From: Notospermus geniculatus
Lineage: Eukaryota > Nemertea > Pilidiophora > Heteronemertea > Lineidae
Length of the DNA: 64,000 bases
Reading direction: 5' to 3'
Assembly: GCA_002633025.1 (NCBI GenBank)
Contig: NMRB01000892.1
Span: forward strand, 118,218-182,217
Shown here: in pieces, positions 1 through 11,800 of the stretch
How positions within the stretch are numbered: the first letter of the stretch is position 1
Layout: each line of letters begins with the position of its first letter
The notes under the pieces: model-generated
The model's database searches: none
Told to the model about the DNA's origin: nothing
The model's input: the letters and a program-made list of their open reading frames with translations, nothing else
Made by a program: the position numbers and the translations under genes

Positions 1-116
1 CGTTCAACGACGTCACTGTCTAATGAGGTCAGTATGTTGGTCTTTTCAAGACAGCAGTTTAATGACCAGATAGATGAAATTTCATGGAATGCTCGCTTCC
101 TAGAAAGGAACATCCT

Positions 117-2137
117 TCAATCTGAGTGCTCTTTTCCTGTGCTATCCATGTAGTCATACTGAAAAGGAGGGGAAGACAATAAATTGCAAGAAGGCTTTCA
201 CATTATTATTATTATTATCGCAGGATCCTTACGACTAATAGGGGCGTTACACTCCTCTCGCAGTGTTTTGCTTCGCTCCGTACCTACGCTTCACAAACGT
301 TTGTGAAGCATAGGTACGGAGCGAAGCAAAACACTGCGAGAGGAGTGTATAGGGCCGTATGCACCAAACAAAGATTATCTTGAACTCAGGTTGAGCCACA
401 ACTTTTCAATTGTTCAGGTTTGCCAGGGCATGATGTGACAATGGAAAAGTTGTGGCTCAACCTCAGTTCAAGATAATCTTCGCTTGGTGCATACGGCCCA
501 TAGTGTACAAGATTGAATCTTATTGGGAGTGCTCTCCTTGGAAAGGAACCCATACAGCCTCCGTTTTCATCACTTTTGCCTGTTGTACATGTAACTTAAC
601 ACTCACCACTGCGAGCTGCCGTCCAATATTGCCCATTGTCACGCCACCAGAGAAGAATATGCAAGGAAGCCAGGAACGTACATACAGAAAATCAGGCTCT
701 GTGTATCTGGAGAAGTAAGGAACACAAGATTTACAACTTGTCCTAGAAGGAGTCGCATTATAATACAAGACAAACACAAGCAAGGCAACTTATTCCCCGT
801 CTTCAGGTGTCAATATTCACACCTCAATAAGGGATTTTCAAACGATTCTAAGGCAGACAAACGAGACACATGACAGGGTTTCTGCAAGATGTCCAAGATT
901 TAGCCAGCATTTTCTATTTCAATGTCAATGAAACTGCTCCTCGCAGTTAAGTGGGGAGATTGAAGTTGAAACACTCACCTGTAGACTCCATTATAAACAA
1001 GTAACTGTGTAACAAACGTTGCGAGGACAGCAATTCCAACACCGAGGCCAAACCCGCTCCTTGATCTGTCAAACAACCACCAGAGACCAATCGACATGGC
1101 AGCCAGAGACAGAGACAGCTGGAGATTATTAGCGAAGGCAATTTTCTGTAGCTGAGGTCAAGGAAGAAACATTTGCAACAACAAGTATGAGATTACTCAG
1201 ACTAAATAGTGAACAAAAAATGACCCATTTTTGATGCCTATGAAAAATCTGATGATACAAAGTCTGCTGGCACAATACAAAGGGGGGGGGGGGGCACTGC
1301 TCACCACAGTATGTGCAATGGATTTCATCAGTGTGATGCTTGAATGTATGTCCAGAGATAATTCCATGCAGACACCACTGATGGCTCCTCTGGCTCAAAA
1401 AGGATACAGCACTAGCGTGATTGATGCCAACGAAGACAGCAACACATCGCATGACGCTCGACCATTCTCTCTTGTAATGATGTACCTCTCCTAATTTTTG
1501 GTCCAGACATGGGTAAAGGAGTCCAATGACAGCTGAAAAGATGAGAAACAATGGCATTAAACACACTTCCATCATTCCATTTTTTTGACAGTTTAAACCA
1601 CACAACTTTTTCTATCAGAAAACACTTATAGTCAATCAGGGTTCTGCGTACCACACATTTTGTGGATGGACTCTTCACCAAATACATGTACTCAGAAATC
1701 GATCAATGTGGGCTGTTCACGTAAGGCTCAATTGTACAATATAAATCTAAGAATTACATTGCCCTGGCCTCTTTCTTGCTTATGTCATACTCCCCTCACG
1801 CCTGACTGCACAAGCCTCTACTGGAGAGTCTACTCAGGCCAATAGGCCAAAAATGTGGTTCTTGGGATTTTGTAAAATTGACCCTTAAGTGAACAGCCCC
1901 TTTTGAGGGATCAAACTTACCAGCGGCAATTCCACAAATTGGAGGCACCCACCACGCCGATGAGAAAAGACTGAATAAAACTTCTGGAGGGAATAGCGTG
2001 ACATTCCGTTGCACCTGCAGTAGGTTGAGCACCAATGCAAAGAAGACGCCGACACTGAACAGAAGAATGAATCGCAGGAAGAAATTTCGTATAGACGTCA
2101 TCAGAGAGCTGGCAGATGAGCACTCCGTGGCAGACAT
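117..2137 (-). CDS. INSIG: Insulin-induced gene protein (INSIG), ER sterol sensor
   Basis: Polytopic ER membrane protein that binds oxysterols, retains SCAP-SREBP in the ER and promotes HMG-CoA reductase degradation (family knowledge). Five coding exons, all in consistent phase: 1921-2137, 1408-1532, 979-1145, 607-706 and a 42-nt last exon 117-158, giving 216 residues. Visible INSIG signatures in order are [67 protein letters not shown] and [20 protein letters not shown]. The tail ends KEHSD, like the HSD end of vertebrate INSIG1. The start MSATECSS is the first Met after a probable acceptor at 2190-2191; the short N-terminus is closer to INSIG2. The 3' UTR runs off the left edge. The upstream non-coding exon was not located. 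The last intron carries two foldback elements. Confidence 0.93.
249..348. repeat. 100-bp near-perfect palindrome
   Basis: Two 50-bp arms meet without a loop at AAAC/GTTT (298/299), with a single arm mismatch. The palindrome lies in the last INSIG intron and directly abuts the foldback at 352-499. Confidence 0.85.
352..499. repeat. Foldback MITE, GGGCCGTAT family
   Basis: Terminal inverted repeats begin GGGCCGTATGCACCAA and end with the complement. The arms are about 55 bp with a short AT-rich loop. The element is flanked by ATA on both sides (349-351, 500-502), a possible 3-bp target duplication as in PIF/Harbinger-like MITEs. It lies in the last INSIG intron. Confidence 0.75.
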
Positions 2138-3616
2138 GTTGATAGATTTACCGGCACCACTGGTATATTGCAGTAGAGGTAGGCACAATCTGCAACGAGA
2201 AAGGAGAAGAGAAATCACTCAACATACTAAAGTTTGACCAATAGTACATTCCAATCAAAGAAATGCGGAGATTTATAAGTAAATGACTCGTCGGTTTTCT
2301 CTCAATTACAGTCCAGGAAAGTAGGCCTGACTTTGACAGGTCAGGGCAATCTCTACGCCTACGAGGTGACATGTTCCATTGATCCCACTCAATCCATCTG
2401 ACTCATCTAATGCTCCATCAGAAAATTTATATTGAAAACTCCACCCACCATATTGCACAAGACTTTTACAGAATGCAGATGACCAACAGGACAGATCATT
2501 GCAATGACACCAATGCCAGTCTGTCTGCATTTCTAGTACGGTTGTACCATACTGTCATGATTTCATGATAACAAAAATAATATCGTATATATTTTTGATG
2601 ATAATAACTTGAAGGATATATGGATAGAGCATTCGAATGGAAACACAGCGAACCAGCTGCTGGCTATACTACCGGGTAATACAGCTGTTATTGAGGATAA
2701 GTGCAATAGTTCTGGGAATATGCAGAGGATCGTCCGATCCAATCGTAAGCGGACATCTCTCTCAAATTAAAATAATCAATACCTTGTTGGTGAATGTAAA
2801 TCAGTGTAAATTGTGAAATTCTCACTGAGTGGAACGAAATGAATGACATTACAATCACTGTCAAACCCGTAGCACATGTACAGGGTTGTGACAGGATATC
2901 ACCAAGGGGACCAGAACTAAATCCCTTTCATCAGAAGGACTTCCCCCAACTGTTTCTGCTTTGTCACAAATGTCTGCTCACAAAATAACTAATGCATTAC
3001 CTCAACGCCCTGATATGAAGCAATCCAAACTCCAGATACTTAAAGGAATGCGACACGAAGATTTCAATACAAAGCGACGACAAGTATTGTCACTTGAAGT
3101 TCAAGTATCCGATCTGATAGTCGAATTCAAAAATTCGAAATTTATACCCTTGAGATCTCGGTCAAAAACAACAATTACGCTTTTATCCATATTTGTTCAA
3201 GTCACGCCACCAGCGATGCCATCAGAACCGGGTGATCACCCTCCTTATCACCAGAACGGTGACATAACCTAGAAATCTGTCAGTCTATTTACCATTCAAT
3301 TTTACCCCATTTGTAAACTTGCCAAATGTTTTTAACTGAGGTACTTGTGCTTTTAGGCACAATCCCCCACCACAGGGTTAAAATGATAGGGTCATTGTTA
3401 GGAGTTAGGGTTATTGTTAGGGTCAGGGACAGAGGGTGGGGGATAATGCAAAAATGCCGATCATTCATTGACCTGTGAATGCTCCTCGACCTCACCGTCC
3501 CCGTTCTCGACTTGGCAATAGATCAAGAGGCCACCAAGTGGTCAATGAGGTTCGAGTTCAACAAAGGTACCCGAAACACTCACATTTGACCCCAGATTTC
3601 TCAAACAACAAGGATA

Positions 3617-3820
3617 GGCCTAGGCCTAGGGCCTAGTCTAGTGGAGCATGGGAGAACTGATGAACTGCTTGATCTTCATGCTAGGTAGGCCTCCTCCTGA
3701 CCTAGTAGAAGCCTGCCTTGAGCCGAGGCTAGGGCAAGAGGTCGCGGTACCTAGCCTATGAGATAGCCTAAGCCTACTAGGCCTACGCCTATGTGAGATA
3801 TCATTATCTAGGCCTAGGCC
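3617..3820. repeat. TAGGCCTA-rich low-complexity tract
   Basis: Repeated overlapping copies of the self-complementary word TAGGCCTA and its one-base variants, interspersed with CTAGG and CCTAGC. Confidence 0.6.
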
Positions 3821-4172
3821 TACTGATCATGCTGACGATCATCCACCAAAATGCCTAACAACCTGACAAGACACATGCTGCATGTAAAGCACACACCAAT
3901 GCACAGTGCAATGTACGCAACACACAACAGGCTGACGTGAAACAGCTGATCGATCACCGGCCCGATGAAAACTCACCTAATGCACAAAATACACTGCAAA
4001 GTGTATGTATTTCAGAGAACACAAATCTGGAAAGTACGGAACGCAATCTCACCTCAAGTAATGACCATCAGATTGGGATTTTCATCGATAATGCGTCCCT
4101 TTTTTGTTGGTCTATTTCTCATCGTACAGAGGAGAGTCACACGATGTCAACACACTCGGGTGAGACTTATCA

Positions 4173-4203
4173 GCCAATCAGAGAAGAGCCGATTGGTCAC
4201 GTG
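4173..4203. promoter_or_regulatory. Inverted CCAAT boxes next to a CACGTG E-box
   Basis: CCAAT at 4173-4178 faces ATTGG at 4192-4196, and CACGTG follows at 4198-4203. NF-Y sites beside an E-box or SRE are typical of SREBP-responsive promoters, and vertebrate INSIG genes are SREBP targets. A promoter role here is inference, because the distance to the INSIG start is 2 kb and no transcript start is known. Confidence 0.3.
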
Positions 4204-4844
4204 CGACGCTGGGCTGAGGTGATGAATCGATTGAGTTTTGGCGTTGGAACAAATGCGTTACTTGGAATTTATTGTTTGAATTTATCTAGAGGTCTCTGAA
4301 GAATGAATCTTAGATTTATGCAACTTGCGGTAGAAATGATAACAAAAGGAACACATATTTGCCAAAAAATAAATTTACAGCTATTTTCTTCTCTTGTAAA
4401 ACCAAATAGTATCTTCCAGGTAACATCGGGTACTACTTATCGCCATGAGACCGACAAATTTCCTTTCGAGCCTCACTGTTTTGACTGGGTCATTGATTAG
4501 GCAAATTAGCTGGCGACCCAGTTCCAACTGCAAAGTCAGTTGTGGCTGGAGAAAGTAGGTCAGTGTGAAAACAGAGCCACGTGCCACATTGTGGAACGAA
4601 AGGGTTGGCGGGCTATCCGGTTTCCAAGCGTCTGGCGCGTGGCGTGAGGCATTGTCACGTCACAATATGGCAATTAATATTCATTGATAACAATCGCATG
4701 AATGATAAATGACAGTTGACAACGTGGGGTCTGAAACAAAATTTTCTTATATTGGTTATAATACTTTAGGCTATTCATTTTGGAATTTAACCAACAGAAT
4801 GTAGCTGAACTGAATCTTTCTGATAGGCCCTAAACATGATCAAA

Positions 4845-4928
4845 CAATTTCCTCCGCCAGGTGATGCCTCCGCGATGCTCTGGTGTAAGCCAGAGCATCA
4901 CGGAGGCGTCACCTGGCGGAGGAAATTG
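4845..4928. repeat. 84-bp hairpin
   Basis: Arms of about 39 bp (CAATTTCCTCCGCCAGG and its complement) surround a 6-base loop, with few mismatches. Confidence 0.8.
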
Positions 4929-4975
4929 AAACATGAAAGGAACGTTCTAGCCTATATCAACGCCACCTAATCTGT

Positions 4976-5150
4976 CAGGGACGGATCCAAGACTTCGGAA
5001 AAGAGGGGCGCACTGTGCTAGAAACATTGAAATCTACGGTCAATTTCAATGATTTGCTCCAAATTTCTGAATTTCACGGTCGATTTTAAAGATTTTTTGG
5101 CCGAAAGAGGGGGCGTGCGGCGGGTGCGCCCCCCCTTGGATCCGCGCCTG
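4976..5150. mobile_element. Non-autonomous hAT-like MITE
   Basis: The left end reads CAGGGACGGATCCAAG and the right end reads CTTGGATCCGCGCCTG, giving 16-bp terminal inverted repeats of the hAT type. A 5-bp direct repeat TCTGT (4971-4975, 5151-5155) flanks it exactly. The 175-bp body has no coding capacity. Confidence 0.75.
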
Positions 5151-5225
5151 TCTGTCACAAATTGACAGACCTGGCTCACCAGTTGATAGACTCAGACTAA
5201 ATTTTCAGAATTCAAAATGATAATT

Positions 5226-5231
5226 TTTATT
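5226..5231 (-). terminator. Candidate poly(A) signal for CFAP69
   Basis: AATAAA on the minus strand, about 615 bases downstream of the CFAP69 stop codon, with no other gene between. Confidence 0.45.
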
Positions 5232-5846
5232 GTCAACAAAGTTGGATACATCAAACTGTACAAAATGACATAATCTGAATCTTGATATCTCTCAAAATCT
5301 GCATAACGAAGGAACTTGGCCTACTTGGACCAGGGGACTTAAAATAGCTCCCTGTTTGGACGGAATATGCCAGTCAACTAATCAAACATGAGAAAAGTTA
5401 AATCATGAATATTTACATAATAAACCAATTGACAAATTTCTGGAGTTAGGGGCCAATTGCCCTTACCCGGTACCTTCAAATAAAGATGGGGGGAAAAAAC
5501 TCACTGACTTCACTTTTCCATTGGTTTAACCGAAATAGTCTCAGAGCAATAGAACTGGCCATGGCCTGGCTGGGCCTATATGGTTACATCACTTGTTCCA
5601 CCAGGGACTGAACCTGGATGGGTTTTTGATCAACCAAGCTGTGCTGGATGTCGAGCCTATGCCATTGTGTCATGGTGGCGCATGCTATCTTCACAACCAT
5701 GGCAAGTTTCTGGTACAGTCCCTGAGAAGCACTCATGACAAATTCTATACTGAGAAGCCAAGGGGGCTGACTACTTTTGGTGACCAAGTTTGTCATCTGT
5801 GATCAAGATATAATTGACAAACCAGTTACACATGTTCATTTACCAG

Positions 5847-8800
5847 TTAATCGATCGAGGAAGCGGGTGATTTGTTCTTTGAAGGCGGGGAAATCATCGG
5901 TGTACTTCCATTGTGATTATTTGGGAAACCACCAGTGATCTCATTTGGTGTTGATTCAACAGCAACATGGCGTCCACTGAAAGTCTGAAAGAAGAAATAA
6001 TGGATAGGGCCTATGATGATGGTTTCTTCATCTGCCAATTGATGATGCAAAGACAATGTTTATCCCACAAACGATTCGAACTGAAGCCCGCTCACCCACC
6101 CTCTGACTTACGATTTATTTTGTTTCACAAAAATGGTCCAACTGAATTCATCAAGGTGAATGTAACAGCTGTCGTATATACTTACAGTGGTTATCAGATT
6201 TGCAAGGTCCGTGCTATGGAACGTGTCCCTGAAAGTGCCAAAAGTATACATTGTACGACATCCATGTCTTCTTCAGCTGATTCAAGCAATTCTCATACAA
6301 AGATGGTCACTGAATCAATGAGCTGTCATTGCCAGTCAAGAGAGTGACATGTGAGCAAAAACAGATGGCTTGCTTACCGCGGTATCTATTTTTGATGTAA
6401 GCTGACCTCAGCTTAACTTTTGTCATTTCAACTCAGCCGGCACACTTACTGGTAGGCCTACTAAACAACAGGAAGAGTACCACACCCTGTTTGAAGGAAA
6501 AGATGTGTAGAGATACTTACATTTCCTTATATCTCGCTTGTATTCTTGATGCATCAATAGACAAATCTTGTCTTTCTTTGGCGGCCTTCAAGAGCGAGTA
6601 GTTGGATGTTCTTGCAATGAAGTCAGCAAAGTCTGCCAGTGCCTTCTCTTGTTGGCGGTGGTTCTCACGGATCTGAAATAGACAGATGCCCTTTCATGGT
6701 GTGATGTGTCTATGATTCCCATTCAAAATCACCCCACAGTCAGGATGAGTCTGAACCGAATGACAAACAGACGGTCTGAAGATGCCGTTTTGGGGAGAGG
6801 TCCATCGGAAGTTATGCAAAGTATTGAGACAGCGAGGACAAAGCAGAAATGGCAATTGTCTGCAAGGGATCGAGGAGGTTACCTCCCTGAAGAGACCGAT
6901 GAAAGTGATGACTGAACATCATGATGAAGTCACACACCTCTGCATAATACTCTTGCTCATCCATAAGATTCTGTGAATGCTGCGCCTCGAGTAACTCAGC
7001 CTGTGTCAGGGCACAACCCTGGGCTCGCTCCTCCACAGCCCGCTGGATCGTCTCCAAGGCTTCCTGGTCGGGGGTGACAGGTCGTACTCCCTCCTGCTCC
7101 AGCTCCTCTATCACTTCAGTCCAAACTTCACCAAGCTTGAAGTCTAGATACCTCTCCACAATGGACAGTGTTATGTGATCTTGAGTTGTCAGCCCAGGGA
7201 GCTCCACAAAGCCTACAGACAAAATGACATAGGATGTAACGGTATCGATATAAATATAAAGGAATTGACATACATGTACTTTGATTCCTTTATGGTGCGG
7301 GCAAAGACCCGACCTGGCCATGATGCCGCACTAATGATGATGATGATAATGTCATTGGTTGTCCCTGAGATGATACCAACATGGACCAGGGAGTAGGCCT
7401 GGATGTGGGTACACGTGTGAGCCTGAAATTTGAGAGTGAAGCCTGAAGACAAGGGATGACGTACCCATCTTGCTGAATAAAGCATAGATCTTCGCTCTCA
7501 TGTTCTCAGATACGTCCACAATGGCCTGGCTTGGATGTGAAGCTGGCTGTGGTACAACCCCCAAACTTGCTTGGAGTTCACCCATCAAAGGTTTGGTAAG
7601 ATCTGTGAAAACAAGAAGGAGTCGACCATCAATCTTTGGTCTTATTGCATCCAGAATAGAACACGTAGAACATGGAACAGGAAAGTATTTGGCTATTCAT
7701 GAACATCAGATTCATGAGTTACAACTTTTCAATTCAATATAGCTTCTATACAGATGCCACTCCACAGTAACGGAGAAAACTGCTTGTTATGTCCACATCA
7801 GGGATGCTCAATCAAAAGGAAGTTGTCAAGGTATTACTACATGAAGATAAATGTACAATGGCTAAGTCAAGTTCAAGTCCTGTGTGTGATTTGACAGCCA
7901 CCTGTTAGATTAGCTGGGAGTTATTGGGTTGAGGAAATGGAATTTAACAATGCATGTCCTGTCGGACATGTGCCCTGCTCAGCAATTTCACACTAGGACA
8001 TCAAATCAAGAGAGCCAAGTGAAAGTCACATCTAGACTACAGGGTGGCCTAATTAAATGTCCTCCAGTAATATTTGGGAATAAGTCAGGTAACTGGACCA
8101 CCCTTAAAAAAAGGAAACTACTCAAAATGATATGTCATCTAGCAAAGAGTTATTTAGTATTGAAAGACAAGGCAGGGGATGAATGAAAAGAAAGGAGTTA
8201 GCAAAATAGAGAAAATGTGAGAAGACAGAGATGATAACAGCATATAAAATTGCACAACAATCAAATCCTCCAAGGAACTAAAACATCAACGTAAACAACA
8301 CAAACACTCCAGTTTGAAACACAAACAGCACTCATACAACTACCTGGGATACTAAAATGCCGATTTTTGCCGATCACTAGGAAAATACAAACAAATCAGA
8401 CTTAGAATTTAAGAGGAATGTTTCCTGTAATGAAGCCATCTCCCGAAAGGATACTACCCTCAACCATGCTTGTTATCAGTTAACAAAACCTACTTCACAT
8501 TAATGTAATCTTACATACAGTATGCTACATTGAGGAAAATAGGGACAAGACAAGGGTTCTCATTGGTAGACAGAAAGCATAGTGAATTGCTTCCAGTCCT
8601 TTCATCCAATTACAGTACTTTTTGTCACAGGTCATGGAATACTGTCATCTGTTGTAGCCAATGAGAACCCTTTCTACTCATGCACTACATGAAGGACATG
8701 AAGCAAAGCGACCCAGAGGGAATACCTGACCGAACATGTCCTCACCTCCAATTAAACCTGCAGATTTTAAACATGCAAATATAAGTAGTGGTAGCATTAT

Positions 8801-11800
8801 TTACACGATTAAAGGCGGGTTCACACGTCGTGATGCCCCGATGCCTGTTGCAACATGTCAGTCATGTGCCCAGCCAATAGATCACAGGCATCATAGGGTA
8901 AGGCAATGACCTCATGCTTTGCCTCCAAGTCTCACCCCAACCCTAACATTCAAAGCGTTGTACAAAAGGGCTTGTTACACCACACCTCTCACACCTAAAT
9001 CCCTTCAAACGATTAGTAAGTACCACATGCCCCTCATTAAAGGCAACTGCCACGCCCATTCCTTAAATACAACCCTTACTATATGGCCTTCTCCCATGCA
9101 ACATCCCAAGGCACCCTGCAACATTGATAAGGCATCCAACATAGAGCACAAAGAATGACACACAAAATGATATGATATACGTAAAGTCGTCTCCGAATTT
9201 CGCAAATTTTCGACCCCAACCGGGGTCTTCCTCAGGAACTTTCTAGTAGAGATCCCAGAAGTGAAACATTGATAAGAGATAGATGTGAAGATGAGGAAGG
9301 CAAATTTCATCTTTCGCCATCATCCCCAGACTCAAATGTTTCATACTATAATCTGAAAAACAATGACCCTTGCCTTCTTATCACTTCCAGGACAAGTATT
9401 AATCCCAAGTACTCTAGTCTATACAACAGAATACAATACAAATCCTGCCAAGGCATGGCCAACTTTTGGAACTTAGTATGAGGTTGTTACCAGATAACCA
9501 CCTCGTGATGTTGATATATCCTCAGCTCGTTATTGAATCATCATTGTGAATGAAACTTCCAACTAAACATTTTCAGCGTCGCACCATGTCCCAGTAACTC
9601 ACCTGAAATGGCTCCAGACTCCTCACGACGGACACCCATATCTTTCTCCTCATCTCTCCAGATGTTACACAACAGATGTGCAGCCGAGATGTCCTTTTTC
9701 CCTCGCCAGGTGTTGATGTGAGCAATCGTCTTTCTGTTCTCTGACAGGTCGAGGAGACAACCGAGGATCAAGTTGTGCATCGATTTGGGAGATGACTGAA
9801 GGAATGATTCACAGAATGAGTAAACAAAAACCAACCTGTCAGTGTCAGTGAGGTAGACTGCATCGCAGCAATCAATATTTCTGTCCATTTAGCATCTAGA
9901 TCTAACGTCATCACAGAAAAGTCTACATCTTGACGGTTGAACTGACGTTAAATTACACGTATGTCTTCGAACCACAAGGCATATACTTTGGTGTCAGTGC
10001 AAGTGGGGGTGTGCCTTTAACCTTGATGTGATCTCCACATGGCGCACTTTGTCATTGATGTCAGCATGGTGGACCGCCGGTCAAAGTGATGTCATAATGA
10101 GCCTCTTCACTGGCTCTAAAGATGATTCTTACCTCTAAAAGGTCAAAGAGCAGGAAAATGCCCTCACACTCCATGAAGTACTCCTCTGTTATATAGCAAC
10201 CAATGATGGCACACCAGATTGTATCAACCGTGGCCAGCATCAGACGATGATGACCAAGTCCACTGCTGAATTTCTGTGGCTTGATTTTCATGTAGCGTAT
10301 GAGGACATCAACACCTTGGTTACCAAACAGTTCCTAGAGACAAAAGAGGCAAGATATGAGGGAACGCATCACCTTATGAGATGTGGACAAAATTTTATGT
10401 CAGCAGCATCAAGATGGCAAAAAGGCAAAATATATCACTGTAAGAGTTTACAGCCAGTGACAGAACAGAAGACGATGATGCAAATGGAACAAACGCAAAG
10501 TGAGTGGCCGAATGACAAACCTTTCTGTGCATATCTCCCTCACAAATGGCAGAGAGGAGGAACAACATATCACACTGCATCTCAACATCCACAGCATCAT
10601 CTGCCTCATCAGACAGGCTCACGCTGTTCAGGATCCCTGAAAATATGGTTGATACACGGATTCATTCTGAAATTTGCAATTCATGGTCGTGCAGGGAATT
10701 GAGTTGATTGATCTCTGAGTGAGCAGCGAAGCAATTCAAGATGGGAATCTCACTCACCAGTCAATTGGTTTATTGCCCCCTGATCAACCAGGTCTTGGAT
10801 GACGACTTCCTCAGCTGTGGATACTATGCTACGCATGAGACGCAGGCAGTGCCGCATCTGGGCCCTCTTGTTGCTACGACCACCAGCACCGTGGAAACTG
10901 TTCCCATGACCACCATATTTTGCTGCAGAAAGGAAAACCCATATGCAATTTACTTATGTCACGATATACACTTAACAGGGGAACTATCAACAACTTCCAG
11001 TGGAAGTGGCTCTGCCAACTTACTTGGTCCAACACACCACTCCAACAGCAAGAGTAGCCGAGTGCCACCCTGACATGTCATATAGTCGTCCAGCATCAGT
11101 GGTGCCAGGGTACTCAATGCTGCCATGGCATGGAGTTGAATTTCTTCAAATTGTGCCGGGGACCATTCTCTAGGCCCTGTTGTTTCCTCATTGGACCTAA
11201 CGTAGTGGAACAAGGCGAGCATGACATGGCCTTCGGACATAATCTGAAAGATGGAGAACACGATACACGTATTAGATAAAACATTCACAGATTTTATACC
11301 ATACGAAACCGAACATCAAGTGTCATAATTCTCGTTGTACTTACAGGAATAGTATTTTGGTTCTTCGCCAAAACCACCAGAATGTTGATCAGGAGTTTCT
11401 TGAGTTCAAAATCTTCATGACTTTTTGAATATTTCATATGTTTCACCAATGCGTGATGACTTTTTACTGAAGGATGAAAGTTAAAGGGATCAATACACAT
11501 AGAACAAGTACAAATCCCCTTAGCTGACTTTTGTCTGAATGAAGAACTTAACGACGTTTGTGTAGCCTCTATCCTTGATAATCTTTTTCCAGAATATTAA
11601 ACTGTATGCATAATTCTTTGCAGAATGTTCACTGCAGCAAATTGGCATCACACAGTGGTAGAAGTCTTGATATCCATATGGCTCAGATCCCATCACAAAG
11701 GTCTTAAACGCCCTTCAAATGCCTGCAAAGATTCTAGCTGACTTGGCAAGTAGAGGGACGATAAGTTGAAAATTCCTTAACATACCTTCTTCAAATGTAC

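Larger units (their letters stand above)
2190..5225. other. INSIG upstream region; no gene seen
   Basis: No coding exon was recognised. The stretch holds TAGGCCTA-rich DNA (3617-3820), a CCAAT/E-box cluster (4173-4203), a hairpin (4845-4928) and a hAT-like MITE (4976-5150). The INSIG 5' untranslated exon and promoter should lie here. Confidence 0.6.

Noticed and set aside
3545-3565. GGTTCGAGTTC resembling a tRNA B box
   Set aside because: No A box, no cloverleaf and no terminator T-run at the right distance.
5967-6347. 126-codon plus-strand ORF starting MASTESLKEE
   Set aside because: Its first part is antisense to the last CFAP69 exon and the remainder runs antisense through CFAP69 intron; no recognisable protein.
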